Assembly: GCA_933228675.1 (NCBI GenBank)
Contig: OW121744.1
Coordinates: 20,910,111-20,974,110, forward strand
Reading direction: 5' to 3'
Length of the DNA stretch: 64,000 bases
Source: Stomorhina lunata
Lineage: Eukaryota; Arthropoda; Insecta; Diptera; Rhiniidae
Shown: piece after piece, positions 40,681-53,782 of the stretch
Layout: the number at the start of each line of letters is the position of its first letter
Numbering within the stretch: the stretch's first letter is position 1
Made by a program: the position numbers and the translations under genes
Notes under the pieces: model-generated
Database searches by the model: none
What the model was told of the DNA's origin: nothing
What the model saw: only the letters and a program-made list of their open reading frames with translations

Positions 40681-41564
40681 ATGTATACTATAGACATATT
40701 CTAGTTAATGGCTTAAATCATAGTTCTAGTCACAGTCACGACCACCCACTGTACAAAACTGTTGCATTGGCAACAACAATTTGATATCTATGTGCACCGC
40801 ATTGCACCCATTCAATGCAATTATCTAAGTATGTATAAACCAGGCGCAGCTTGCAACAAAACATTTAAAACAACACAATCAAACACACAAGAATAACAGC
40901 ATCTGTGCTAGTTAACAAGGAAAACAGTAACCTAGGAGGCAAGGAACAGGCCCATAAGCCTGGACATTTACAATTGAAATTATTATTATAATAAAGTTGA
41001 CAGTTTTATATTCACAGAAGAAAACATTCGTTGGGGCAAATGTACGTTCTTTCATTCAAATGCGCAACACCAACGAAACAAATAAAATGCAAAAATAATT
41101 CAAATGAAATGAAACATTATGTCTGCGGCTGTCACAGCAACTGCCAACCGAAAGAGAAATTAAGTCTGCTAAAATGACAAATGGCCGTTGAACTTTTTAT
41201 GCTCTAATGAAATTCGTTATCACAGAAAAGGATTTAATAGAAATTAAAGAAAAAACTGAAATAAATAAAAGACAATAAGAAAATATTTATTTGCATGCAA
41301 TTTCAAAATTATTTGAAATGAAATGTTCTTTGGTATCTACATATTTTGGTATTCAATTATTTTGCATGTCTTGGATTTAAAAAAAAGACTTTACTTTATA
41401 AAATTTAATTAAAATATTTTGTAAATGTTTTAAAAGGAAGTTTGTTCTGTCAGATTTTTTTTGTTTTGTTTTCTTAGTTTTGAAAACTTGACATTTGCAA
41501 CAATTGCATTATTTGATTCTAGATAATTGTTATTATATTTGTTTATGAGGGTATGAACAAGAAT
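40681..41564. other. Unique island, more complex and GC-richer than average
   Basis: About 900 bp of non-repetitive DNA, including CACCGCATTGCACCCATTC near 40795 and GTCTGCGGCTGTCACAGCAA near 41120. No reading frame of 60 codons is present. The balanced composition could reflect regulatory or intronic sequence, but nothing specific is recognisable. Confidence 0.4.
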
Positions 41565-44040
41565 TTATAGAAAATTTTTGAAAAATTATATGTAACATTT
41601 TTCTAAAATATCTAAAATTTTTGAAAAATTTGCTATGAAAATAGGAAATTTTCGAAAAATAGGAAATTTTTGAAAAATTTGCTATAAAAATAGAAAATTT
41701 TTTAAAAATTTGCTATAAAAATAGGAAATTTTCGAAAAATTTGCTATAAAAATAGGAAATTTTTGAAAAATTTGCTATAAAAATAGGAAATTTTTGAAAA
41801 ATTTCCTATAAAAATAGAAAATTTTTGAAAAATTTGCTATAAAAATAGAAAATTTTTGAAAAATTTGCTATAAAAATAGGAAATTTTCGAAAAATTTGCT
41901 ATAAAAATAGGAAATTTTTGAAAAATTTGCTATAAAAATAGAAAATTTTTGAAAAATTTGCTATAAAAATAGGAAATTTTCTAAAAATTTGCTATAAAAA
42001 TAGGAAATTTTTGAAAAATTTCCTATAAAAATAGAAAACTTTTGAAAAATTTCCTATAAAAATAGGAAATTTTTGAAAAATTTGCTATAAAAATAGGAAA
42101 TTTTTGAAAAATATTTTTATAGTAAAATTTTCAAAAATTTACTTTTTTTATAGGAAATATTTCAAAAATTTAAAATTTCTATTGGAAATTTTTCAAAAAT
42201 TTCCTATTTTTATAGAAAATTTTTCAAAAATTTACTATTTTTATAGAAAATTTTTCAAAAATTTACTATTTTAATAGGAAATGTTTCAAAAATTTACTGC
42301 TTTTTTAGGAAATTTTTCAAAAATTGACTATTTTTATAGGAAATTTTTCAAAAATTTAATATTTTTATAGGAAATTTCTTAAAAATTTACTATTTTTATA
42401 GGAAAATTTTTAAAAAATTACTATTTCTATAAGAAATTGTTCAAATGTTTACTATTTTTATATGAAATTTTTTAAAAATTTTCTATTTTAATAAGAAATT
42501 TTTCAAAAATTTCTACAGGAATTTTTTAAAAAAATTTCCATTTTTATGGTTAATTTTTTAAAAATTTACTATTTTTACATAAAGTTTTTCATAAGTTTTC
42601 TATTCTAATAAGAAATTTTTCAAAAAATTTAATATTTTTATAGGAAACTTTTGAAAAATTTTCTACTTTTATAGGAAATTTTTGAAAAATTTACTAGAAA
42701 ATAGAAAATTTTTGAAAAATTTGCTATAAAAATAGAAAATTTTTGAAAAATTTGCTATAAAAATAGGAAATTTTCGAAAAATTTGCTATAAAAATAGGAA
42801 ATTTTTGAAAAATTTGCTATAAAAATAGAAAATTTTTGAAAAATTTGCTATAAAAATAGGAAATTTTCTAAAAATTTGCTATAAAAATAGGAAATTTTTG
42901 AAAAATTTCCTATAAAAATAGAAAACTTTTGAAAAATTTCCTATAAAAATAGGAAATTTTTGAAAAATTTGCTATAAAAATAGGAAATTTTTGAAAAATT
43001 TGCTATAAAAATAGGAAATTTTTGAAAAATTTCCTATAAAAATTAAAAATTTTTGAAAAATTTGCTATAAAAATAGGAAATTTTTGAAAAATTTCCTATA
43101 AAAATAGGAAATTTTTGAAAAATTTCCTATAAAAATAGAATTTTTTGAAAAATTTCCTATAAAAATAGTAAATTTTTGAAAAATTTCCTATAAAAATAGT
43201 AATTTTTTGAAAAATTTCCTATAAAAATAGAAAATTTTTGAAAAATTTTCTATAAAATTGGTAAATTTTTGAAAAATTTACTATAAAATTAGTAAATTTT
43301 TGAAAAATTTACTATAAAATTAGTAAATTTTTGAAAAATTTCCTATAAAAATAGTAAATTTTTGAAAAATTTCCTATAAAAATAGTAAATTTTTGAAAAA
43401 TTTCCTATAAAAATAGTAAATTTTTGAAAAATTTCCTATAAAAATAGTAAATTTTTGAAAAATTTCCTATAAAAATAGGAAATTTTTGAAAAATTTCCTA
43501 TAAAAATAGTAAATTTTTGAAAAATTTCCTATAAAAATAGTAAAAAAAATTTGAAAAATTTCCTATAAAAATAGTAAATTTTTGAAAAATTTCCTATAAA
43601 AATAGTAAATTTTTGAAAAATTTCCTATAAAAATAGTAAATTTTTGAAAATTTTCCTATAAAATTAGTAATTTTTTGAAAAATTTCCTATAAAAATAGTA
43701 AATTTTTGAAAAATTTCCTATAAAAATAGTAAATTTTTGAAAAATTTCCTATAAAAATAGTGAATTTTTGAAAATTTTCCTATAAAAATAGTAAATTTTT
43801 GAAAATTTTCCTATAAAAATAGTAAATTTTTGAAAAATTTCCTATAAAAATAGTAAATTTTTGAAAAATTTCCTATAAAAATAGTAAATTTTTGAAAAAT
43901 TTCTATAAAAATAGAAAATTTTGGAAAAATTTCCTACAAAAAAAGAAAATTTTTGAAAAATTCCCTATAAAAATAGTAAAGTTTTGGAAAATTTCCTAAA
44001 AAAAGCAAAATTTGCAAAAATTTCAATAAATACTAAATTT
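41565..44040. repeat. Satellite block, ~29-31-bp CCTATAAAAATAG unit (reverse form)
   Basis: Units are GAAAAATTTGCTATAAAAATAGGAAATTTTT-like, the reverse complement of the form at 45-49 kb. The left part uses GCTATAAAAATAG and the right part (43000-44000) CCTATAAAAATAG with GTAAATTT. A forward-oriented 585-bp segment (42112-42696) interrupts it. Confidence 0.93.
41811..42999. repeat. Direct repeat R flanking an inverted-context block B
   Basis: R is 302 bp: 41811-42112 equals 42698-42999 at every position I compared, offset 887. Between them lies B (42112-42696, 585 bp), which matches 45442-46026 at every position compared, offset 3,330. B runs in the opposite array orientation to R. This could be a recent template-switch or conversion event, or an assembly loop. 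Confidence 0.85.
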
Positions 44041-45049
44041 TTGTAAATAAAAATTTTTTAGTTAGGAGTTTTTTGTTATTGGTCTATCATATATATACTC
44101 GTAAGTTTGTATATGTTTCTGCATTTAATTGCTTTGAAAGACAATGTCTAGTTTACACATTTTCTCCTTTTTCCTCCTAGCCTTTCCCCTTTTCTAACAA
44201 AGTTTACCATTTGAAAGTCTAATTCTGTTCATAACTAATCCTGTACATTTGTGTGACTGAATGTTTGACTATTATTCTGTTCATTTGCTGGTTTATTTGT
44301 CTGATTGTTGTGGGTCTTTATGAAAGTTAAAAGATATACAGCCATACCTATATATGTATGCATGAACATATGTATGTATGTTTGTTTAAATGTCTATCAA
44401 TTGGCTAAATTTTCAATTTTAAAGTTTTCTCTTCTAGATACATATTTCGAAAAATAGAAAATTGGTTAGAAAATATTGGAGTTAAAACAAATAAATGATA
44501 ACTGCATAAAGACAAACATTTCAAACTCTTTGGCAATAAATTTGTTTTCTGTGTATGTGCTTGTGTGTGTGTGACCAAAGTGCAGGATAATAACCAATAC
44601 AAACAAATTGAGAAAAAGTTAAAATAATATTATGTCCTGCAAGGAACAGCTGATGTTACTGACAATGTCGGTTTTGATGCTGTAATTATGATTTGTATAT
44701 CTTTTCTATTTATTTTCAATATTTTTTCTTTATTTGTTTTTTGACAATGTTTGTTCAATTTTTGTATTCAGAAGATAAATTATGGCTTTTTCTTGTTATT
44801 GGACAAGAAAAGGATATTTTTAAAAATTTCTAAAATTATTTTATAAAACTTTTTTTTTAGTTATTAAAAATATTTCCTATCCTAAACTAAGTCGGAGTGC
44901 AATTAGAGCAATAAATAAATTTCTAAACAATATTTTAAAGAATTGGAAAACAATGTTTTTGTCCGTTATTAAAAAGAAATTTGGCATTGTTTATTATGCA
45001 TTTTATTAAAATTGTACATCAAAGATAACAAAGTAACAAAATATAGAAA
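44041..45049. other. AT-rich unique island
   Basis: Includes ATGT-type tetranucleotide repeats (about 44345-44385), a short GT run near 44558-44572 and a pyrimidine stretch (about 44160-44200). No coding frame with support. Confidence 0.4.
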
Positions 45050-47155
45050 ATTTTTAAGAAATTTTATAAAAAAAATTTTAAAATTTAGAAAAATTTTATA
45101 AAATTGATTATTTTTAAATTTTTTAAATATTTACTATTTTTATAGGAAATTTTTCAAAATTTATATTTTTAAAGAAAATTTTCTAAAAAAAATTTCTATT
45201 TTATAGGAAATTTTTCAAAAATTTACGATTTTTATAGGAACTTTTTTTAGTTACTATTTTTATAGAAATTTTTTCAAAAATTTAAAATTTTTATGAAAAA
45301 AATTTAACAAAATTTTCTATTTTTCTAGGAAAATTTTCAAAAATTTACCATTTTTATAGGAAATTTTACAAAAATTTACTAGTTTTATAGGAAATTTTTC
45401 AAAAATTCATTAGTTTTATAGGAAATTTTACAAAAATTTACTATTTTTATAGTAAAATTTTCAAAAATTTACTTTTTTTATAGGAAATATTTCAAAAATT
45501 TAAAATTTCTATTGGAAATTTTTCAAAAATTTCCTATTTTTATAGAAAATTTTTCAAAAATTTACTATTTTTATAGAAAATTTTTCAAAAATTTACTATT
45601 TTAATAGGAAATGTTTCAAAAATTTACTGCTTTTTTAGGAAATTTTTCAAAAATTGACTATTTTTATAGGAAATTTTTCAAAAATTTAATATTTTTATAG
45701 GAAATTTCTTAAAAATTTACTATTTTTATAGGAAAATTTTTAAAAAATTACTATTTCTATAAGAAATTGTTCAAATGTTTACTATTTTTATATGAAATTT
45801 TTTAAAAATTTTCTATTTTAATAAGAAATTTTTCAAAAATTTCTACAGGAATTTTTTAAAAAAATTTCCATTTTTATGGTTAATTTTTTAAAAATTTACT
45901 ATTTTTACATAAAGTTTTTCATAAGTTTTCTATTCTAATAAGAAATTTTTCAAAAAATTTAATATTTTTATAGGAAACTTTTGAAAAATTTTCTACTTTT
46001 ATAGGAAATTTTTGAAAAATTTACTACTTTTATAGGAAATTTTTGAAAAATTTACTATTTTTATAGGAAATTTAAAATTTTTTTTAAAGGAAATTTTTTT
46101 TTTAATTTACTATTTTTATAGGAAATTTTTCAAAAATTTACTATTTTTATAGGAAATTTTTCAAAAATTTACTATTTTTATAGGATTTCAAAAATTCAAA
46201 AATTTACTAATTTTATTTATTTACTATTTTTTTATAGGAAATTTTTTATAAATTTACTATTTTTTTATAGGAATTTTTTCAAAAATTTTCCATTCTTTTT
46301 ATAGGAAATTTTTCAAAAATTTACTATTTTTTATAGGAAATTTTTCAAAAATTTACTATTTTTTTTTATAGGAAATTTTTCAAATATTTACTATTTTTAT
46401 AGGAAATTTTTCAAAAATTTACTATTTTTATAGGAAGTTTTCAAAAATTTACTGTTTTTATAGGAAGTTTTCAAAAATTTACTGTTTTTATAGGAAAGTT
46501 TTCAAAAATTTACAATTTTTATAGAAAATTTTTCAAAAATTTACTATTTTTATAGGAAAGTTTTCAAAAATTTACTTTTTTTATAGGAAAGTTTTCAAAA
46601 ATTTACTTTTTTATTAGAAGCTTTTCAAAAGTTTACTATTTTTTTAGTATTTTTTTCAAAAATTTACAATTTTTATAGTAAATTTTTCAAAATTTACTAT
46701 TTTTATAGTAAATTTTTCAAAAATTTACTATTTTTATAGTAAATTTTTCAAAAATTTACTATTTTTTTTATAGAAAATTTTTCAAAAATTTATATTTTTT
46801 TTATAGAAAATTTTTCAAAAATTTACTACTTTTATAGGAAATTTTTCAAAAATTTACAATTTTTATAGGAAGTTTTCAAAAATTTACTGTTTTTATAGGA
46901 AAGTTTTCAAAAATTTACAATTTTTATAGAAAATTTTTCAAAAATTTACTATTTTTATAGGAAAGTTTTCAAAAATTTACTTTTTTATAGGAAAGTTTTC
47001 AAAAATTTACTGTTTTTATAGGAAGTTTTTCAAAAATTTTCTATTTTTATACTACGTTATTCAAAAGTTTACTAATTTTATAGGCAATTTTCAAAGATCT
47101 ACTATTTTTAGGAAATTTTTTTAAAAATTTACTCTTTTTATAGCAAATTATTTTA
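45050..47155. repeat. Satellite block, CTATTTTTATAGGAAA unit (forward form)
   Basis: Units of ACTATTTTTATAGGAAATTT joined by TTCAAAAATTT. The left part is more diverged and includes 45442-46026, which is duplicated at 42112-42696. Within 46440-47040 GGAAGTTTTC variants occur in linked runs. Period about 29-33 bp because of T-run length changes. Confidence 0.92.
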
Positions 47156-47995
47156 GAGTTTTATGAATATATTACTTTTGGTACCTCAATCTTATTTCAC
47201 ATTTTCATTCTATTCCCATCAATTTATTCATATGAGTAAAAACTGCATGTAAAACTTTTCTCTGACATGTGACCATTCCAAAATCAATGTGAACTTTGTG
47301 ATCCACCTCCAATGTCCTCAAATGTTTTACAATTTTAAAAACCATCCTCCCACCTGTCATGTTAATATGAGACACAACATTTAATAAACTCACAACAGAA
47401 TATCTATTCAAAAGAGGTTAATGAAAGGATAAAATACATATGGGCAAGAGTTTTCCAGTAAAGTTTCCTTTAAGGGTGAGGAAGGGGGAAGAAGAATCTG
47501 TGACAAGTTATAAAAACGTATATACAGACAATAAAGAAATTTAATAAACTCTTCTTTTAGGATGTAAAGTAAAGAGTAAATATGTATTTTTTTTTTTCAT
47601 TTTAATACACAAAAATATTTTATACAGACAATAAATCAAAATGATGTTTTAAATTTGAAATTATTAAATAAAAGTCTTCGAAAAATATTAAAAAAACTGA
47701 ATTTATATATTTTGAAAACCTATTTTTAATGCTTTCAACATTTGGTACTTTTAAAACTTAAAATGGAAACACCCTGTATGATGAAAATGTTATTAAAAAC
47801 TCATATTCACACACACATACACATTTAAAGCCCTTAGAAAAGAAGGATGCAAAGGATATATCTAATAATTCTAAAATTTTATGATCCATTAAATAACATC
47901 GATATGGAGTAGGTAAATATTTTGTAAATGTATAGGTTACCAAGCATTTTGGAAACCCTAATAATTTTTGATACAAATTATGATACTATTTCTAG
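47156..47995. other. Unique island with a non-repetitive minus-strand frame
   Basis: The minus frame at 47205-47411 (68 codons from a TTG; 51 from its first ATG) has mixed composition including HLRTLEVDHKVHIDFG, unlike the repeat-derived frames. There is no domain I recognise, and no splice or promoter evidence. It could be a decayed exon or element fragment. Confidence 0.3.
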
Positions 47996-49735
47996 AAGTA
48001 CATTTTTAATTTTTTCAAAAATTTACTATTTCTATAGGAAATTTTTCAAAAATTTACTATTTTTATAGGAAATTTTTCAAAAATTTACTATTTTTATAGG
48101 AAACTTTTTAAAAACTTACTATTTTTATAGGAAATTTTTCAAAAATTTACTATTTTTATAGGAAAATTTTCAAAAATTTACTATTTTTATACGAAAATTT
48201 TCAAAAATTTCCTATTTTTATAGGAAATTTTTCCAAAAATTTTCATATTTTTATAGGAAATTTTTCAAAAATTACCTATTTTTATAGGAAATTTTTCAAA
48301 AATTTCCTGTTTTTATAGGAAATTTTTACAAAAATGGTCATATTTTTATAGGAATTTTTTCAAAAATTTTCTATTTTTATAGGAAAATTTTCAAAAATTT
48401 ACTATTTTAAGAAGCAATTTTTCAAAAATTTACTATTTTTATAGGAAATTTTTCAAATTTCCTATTTTTATAGGAAATTTTTCAAAAATTTCCTATTTTT
48501 ATAGGAAATTTTTCAAAAATTTCCTATTTTTATAGGAAATTTTTCAAAAATTTCCTATTTTTAAAGGAAATTTTTGAAAAATTTCCTATTTTTATAGGAA
48601 ATTTTTCAAAAATTTCCTATTTTTATAGGAAATTTTTCAAAAATTTCCTATTTTTATAGGAAATTTTTCAAAAATTTCCTATTTTTATAGGAAATTTTTC
48701 AAAAATTTCCTATTTTTATAGGAAATTTTTCATAAATTTCCTATTTTTATAGGAAATTTTTCAAAAATTTCCTATTTTTATAGGAAATTTTTCAAAAATT
48801 TCCTATTTTTATAGGAAATTTTTCAAAAATTTCCTATTTTTGTAGGAAATTTTTCAAAAATTTCCTATTTTTATAGGAAATTTTTCAAAAATTTCCTATT
48901 TTTATAGGAAATTTTTCAAAAATTTCCTATTTTTATAGGAAATTTTTCAAAAATTTCCTATTTTTATAGGAAATTTTTCAAAATTTTCCTATTTTTATAG
49001 GAAATTTTTCAAAAATTTCCTATTTTTATAGGAAACTTTTCAAAAATTTTCTATTTTTATAGGAAACTTTTCAAAAATTTCCGATTTTTATATGAAATTT
49101 TTAATAAAATTTCCTATTTTAAAGGAAATTTTTCAAAAATTTCCTATTTTTATAGAAAATTTTTCAAAAATTTCCTATTTTTATAGGAAATTTTTCAAAA
49201 ATTTCCTATTTTTATAGGAAACTTTTCAAAAATTTTCTATTTTTATAGGAAATTTTTCAAAAATTTACTATTTTTATAGGAAATTTTTCAAAAATTTCCG
49301 ATTTTTATATGAAATTTTTCAAAAATTTCCTATTTTAAATGAAATTTTTCAAAAATTTCCTATTTTTATAGGAAATTTTTCAAAAATTTCAAATTTTTAT
49401 AGGAAATTTTTCAAAAATTTCCTAGTTTTATAGGAAATTTTTCAAAAATTTCCTATTTTTATAGGAAATTTTTTAAAAAATTTCCTATTTTTATAGGAAA
49501 TTTTTTAAAAAATTTCCTATTTTTATAGGAAATTTTTCAAAAATTTCCTATTTTTATAGGAAATTTTTCAAAAATTTCCCATTTTTATAGGAAATTTTTC
49601 AAAAATTTCCTATTTTTATAGGAAATTTTTCAAAAATTTCTTATTTTTATAGGAAATTTTTAAACATTTCTTATTTTTATAGGAAATTTTTCAAACATTT
49701 CCTATTTTCATAGGAAATTTTTTGAAAATTGACTA
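47996..49735. repeat. Satellite block, 31-bp TTTCCTATTTTTATAGGAAA unit
   Basis: A very uniform array with period 31 bp. Each unit carries the interrupted palindrome TTTCCTAT-TTTT-ATAGGAAA followed by TTTTTCAAAAA. It differs from the 45-47 kb block by CCTAT in place of ACTAT, restoring symmetry of the arms. The left ~200 bp still use ACTAT. Confidence 0.95.
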
Positions 49736-51294
49736 TTTATAGCAAATTGACTGTTAAAAAATGTAACAAAGTTTTAATTAAATCAGTCATGCCTTTAATA
49801 TTTCCGTTTACTCGCAATTTGAAGTCAGTAAAATTTACATGTCAAATGTAAATGTTGTTGCATGTTGTTATCCGTCTGTCTGTCCGTCCGTACGTTTGTC
49901 TGTCTTTCTCCCTTTATTGTTATTTTTTGGTAGGCGTTATTTGTTGCATGTTCTTGTTTTCTATTGCTGTTATTTGTTGTCATTGCTGTTGCTGTTGTTA
50001 TCGTTTTTGTTGTTGTTTTGTATATGCATTTATTGTCCTGACACATTGCTGACGTTTATTAACACATAAATTTTGATGAGCAGGTGTTTATGATGTCCTT
50101 AGATACATGAGTGAATCCTGTTTCATTTATTGTTTAATTTTCGGTATATGAGAATATTTTGGGGGTGTATTGTTATGCTATTGTAAATGTAGATACATAC
50201 ATATTTATGCATGTAATTATTGCTTTCATTTTGTATTGTTGCTAAATTATTTTTCCCTTTTTCATTTCAATTATTTTATTACAAATGATTTACATACATA
50301 CACATATACCAGGCGCTTGTTATTTGTATGTACTTAAGTATGTGGTTATGTATTTATGTAGAGTTTTCTTTACTTAAGCATAGCAAATTTCCTTGTAAAA
50401 TGTAAATGATTGCTTTGTGTATCTTAAGCATTAGTTTCTAAATATATGTATATAAAAATTGTTTTCAAATCAAATTTTTCCATAGAAAGATATTAGTCCC
50501 CTTATTCATAAACGAAAGGTAAAGATATGTCATACAAATAAATCAAATTTTCTATACAAAATTTCTAAACTTACCCCGAAAAAAGTATTATGACAAACTT
50601 ATAAATCTAGTTTTCCAAACAAATTTCCTACAATAAGATTTTGATAATTTTATATTTCGTTTGTGAATTAAGGAATAGATATAAATACATTTTCATAAAA
50701 ACATAAGATGAATACCACATTTCAAACGAATTGACTTGAACTATTAGTTTAAACCAATATCAGCTCAATTAAATGGTCTATATGAAAAATCCCTGCTTAC
50801 GGTATACAAGAAACCATTTTCCATTTTAATCCTTTATCGTTGCCATTCACAGACACTCAGAAATAGCCCAAAATATACCGAAACAAATTCGTAACAGATG
50901 AAGGTATAGAAGAAGCGAAAACGCATTAAAACCCATTTCAATTCTCAGATGAATAAAGTTATAAAAATCTGCAAATGTATAAAGAAAATACCCAAACGCT
51001 TGCATTGAAATCAAGAATAAGAGAAAAACTCAGATTCTGAGGTAAAAATTAAAATTTTATTATTGTAACAACTGAATGAAAATTACTTGGAAACTTTGTT
51101 CAGGTGCAAAGTTGTACATGTTTTCATATAAAGGCAGAGAAAAGCTCTATTTAACGCAAGATCGATATAACCAAAAAAAAAAAGGTAAAGTAAGGGTAGA
51201 ATACAATAGACTATAAAGTCCCTTGTACTACTGAAGCTTCAAAAAGGTTTCTTCATTGAACCATCGGAACATCTTAAAAAAGCTCCTAAATATT
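49736..51294. other. AT-rich unique island with GTCY, GTT and GTAT simple repeats
   Basis: A short GTCTGTCTGTCCGTCCGTAC tract sits at about 49872-49905, followed by GTT/GCT trinucleotides (49960-50020). Three overlapping plus/minus frames there are by-products of these simple repeats. A possible small inverted-repeat element is listed separately (50500-50673). Confidence 0.45.
50500..50673. mobile_element. Candidate small inverted-repeat element (MITE-like)
   Basis: The left end CCTTATTCATAAACGAAA and right end TTTCGTTTGTGAATTAAGG are inverted matches with one insertion and one substitution, enclosing ~140 bp of AT-rich DNA. No clear target-site duplication is visible and there is no second copy in the window. 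Confidence 0.35.
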
Positions 51295-53334
51295 GAAAAT
51301 TTTTTTATCAAAAACTTTTCTATATAAAAATTTTAAATCAAAAATTTTTCTATGGAAAATTTTTTTTATCAAAAATTCTGGAGCCAATTTTTAAATTAAC
51401 ATTATTCTATAGGAAATTTTCTATCAAACATTTTTCTATAGAAAATTTGAATATCTAAAATTTTTTCTTTAGAAATTATTTTATAAAAAATTTTTTTATA
51501 AAAAATTTTTCTCCTAATTTTTTTTTTTTTTTAAATTTTTTTATTAAAAATTATTCTATAGAAATATTTTTTGTGCCAAAAATCTTCCTATAAAAAACTT
51601 TTTTATCTAAAATTTTTCTATAGAAAATTTTTTAACAAAATTTGTTTATAAAAAATTTTCTGTAGAAAATTTTTTTATCAAGTATTTTTATCAAAAACTT
51701 TTTTATATATAACTTTTTTATAGGAAGTGTTTTATTAAACATTTTCCTATAGAAAATTTTATTATCAAAAATTTTTCTATAGGAAATTTTTTAATCGAAA
51801 ATTTTTCTATAGAAGAATTTTTCTTTTAAATTTTTTTGGCAAAAATTTTTCTATCAAAAATTTTTTTGTCAAAAATTTATCTATAGAAAATATTTTTATT
51901 AAGAATTTTTCTATAAAATTTTTTTTTATTAAAAACTTTTCTATACAATATTTTTTTTTTATCAAAAATTATTATATAGAAAATATTTGATAAAAAGATT
52001 TTATGTGGAAAATTTTCTTATCAAAAATTTTTCCATAGAAAATTTTTTTATCAAAAACTTTTCTATAAAAAATTTTTTTATAAATTGTTTTTTATATAGA
52101 AAATTTTCTATCAAAAATTTTTTTTACAGAAATTTTTTTTTTTCTGCAGAAAATTTTTTTAACAAAAATTTTTCTTTATGAAGTTTTCTATCAAACATTT
52201 TTCTATACAAAATTTTATTATCAAAAATTTTTCTATAGGAAATTTTTTAATCAAAAATTTTTCGATAGAAGAATTTTTCTTTTAAATTTTTTTGGCAAAA
52301 ATTTTTCCTTCAAAAAATTTTTTTGTCAAAAACTTCTCTATAGAAAATATTTTTATAAAGAATTTTTCTATAAAAATTTTTTTTATTAAAAACTTTTCTA
52401 TGCAAAATGTTTTTATCATAAATTATTCTATAGAAAATATTTGATAAAAAAATTTCATATACAAAATTTTCTTACCAAAAATTTTTTCATAGAAAACTTT
52501 CCTATCAACAATTTTTCCATAGCAAATTTTTTTATAAATTGTTTTTATTTTGAAAATTTTTTTATCAAAAGTTTTTTTTACAGATTTTTTTTTTTTAATT
52601 TTTCTGCAGAAAATTTTTCTATATGAAGTTTTTTATCAAACATTTTTCTATACAAAATTTTATTATCAAAAATTTTTCTATACGAAATTTTTTAATCGAA
52701 AATTTTACTATAGAAGAATTTTTCTTTTAAATTTTTTTGTCAAAAATTTTTCTTTCAAAAATTTTTTTGTCAAAAATTTCTCTATAGAAAATATTTTTAT
52801 TAAGAATTTTTCTATAAAATTTTTTTTTATTAAAAACTTTTCTATGCAAAATTTTTTTATCAAAAATTATTCTATAGAAAATATTTGATAAAAAATTTTT
52901 ATATAGAAAATTATCTTATTAAAAATTTTTCGATAGAAAATTTTTTTATCAAAAACTTTTCTATAAAAAATTTTTTTAATAAAATGTTTTTTTATATAGA
53001 AAATTTCTTATCAAAAATTTTTCTACAGAAAATTTTTTATTAAAAATTTTCTACAGAAAATTTTTTATTAAAAATTTTTCTACAGAAAATTTTTTATGAA
53101 AATTTGTTTTATCAATAAATTTTCTAAATACAAGTTTTTTATCAAAATTTTTTCGATACGAAATTTTTTTATCAAAATTTTTTTTTAATAAAAATTCTTC
53201 GATAGAAAATATTTTTATTAAAATTTTTTCTAAACAAAATTTTATAAGCAAACATTTTTGTATCGAAAAATATATATAGAAAATTTTTATCTTCAAAAAT
53301 TTTTTTGTATCAAAAATTCTTCTATAGGAAATTT
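51295..53334 (-). repeat. Satellite block, TTGATAAAA unit on the minus strand
   Basis: Read on the plus strand the units are TTTTTATCAAAAATTTTTCTATAGAAAA, the reverse complement of the 22.6-31 kb form. A higher-order repeat is visible: the series with CTTTTAAATTTTTTTGGCAAAAA is present at about 51815, 52275 and 52725. The right edge joins the reversed module at 53335. Confidence 0.92.
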
Positions 53335-53528
53335 TGGATTTTGGTTTTGTTTTGTATATACATATTTTGTTTTTGTATTTTCATTTACAAAGCGGTACCA
53401 ATCGATTCTGGTAGCATTTAAATCCCAACTGAATGCTTTTCAAACTTATTTTTCACGAGTTTCATTAATGTTCGTGATATTTACGAAAGTTATCAAAAGT
53501 CTTCGGCTTGTGGTGGTATGGGCTGCCT
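53335..53528 (-). mobile_element. Conserved module, copy 3 (reverse, truncated)
   Basis: On the minus strand it begins AGGCAGCCCATACCACCACA, continues with CATTCAGTTGGGATTTAAAT and ends in ACAAAACAAAACC beside the reversed satellite. It lacks the AACATTGTTGCCACGAC half seen in copies 1 and 2. The open frame across it (plus 53258-53569) resembles the minus frame across copy 2 only because the DNA is repeated. Confidence 0.7.
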
Positions 53529-53574
53529 ACGCCTGTTTTTATTGGTTGGTTAGTGAAGTAACCAATTAGTCTAT

Positions 53575-53676
53575 ACCAATGTTGAGCAAAGTCTCTCCGA
53601 TTCTCTCTTATTTTGCGTTTTCCTAACACAAGGGTTAGCAAAATACAAAATCAGAGAGACTTTGCCCAACATTGGT
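53575..53676 (+). mobile_element. 102-bp fold-back element A
   Basis: ACCAATGTTGAGCAAAGTCT at the start is the inverted match of AGACTTTGCCCAACATTGGT at the end. The interior (GATTCTCTCTTATTTTGC against CAAAATACAAAATCAGAG) also largely pairs, so the whole element folds back. Flanks are CTAT on both sides. Confidence 0.75.
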
Positions 53677-53680
53677 CTAT

Positions 53681-53782
53681 ACCAATGTTGGGTAATGTCT
53701 CTCTGATTTTGTATTTTGCTAACCCTAGAGGTATCAAAATACAAAATAAGAGAGAATCAAAAAGACTTTGCCCAACATTGGT
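53681..53782 (-). mobile_element. 102-bp fold-back element B, opposite to A
   Basis: Exactly the same length as A and, by eye, homologous to the reverse complement of A (GGGTAATGTCTCTCTGATTT near its start, AAATAAGAGAGAATCA near its end). It is separated from A by only CTAT, so the pair forms a larger palindrome. Confidence 0.75.
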
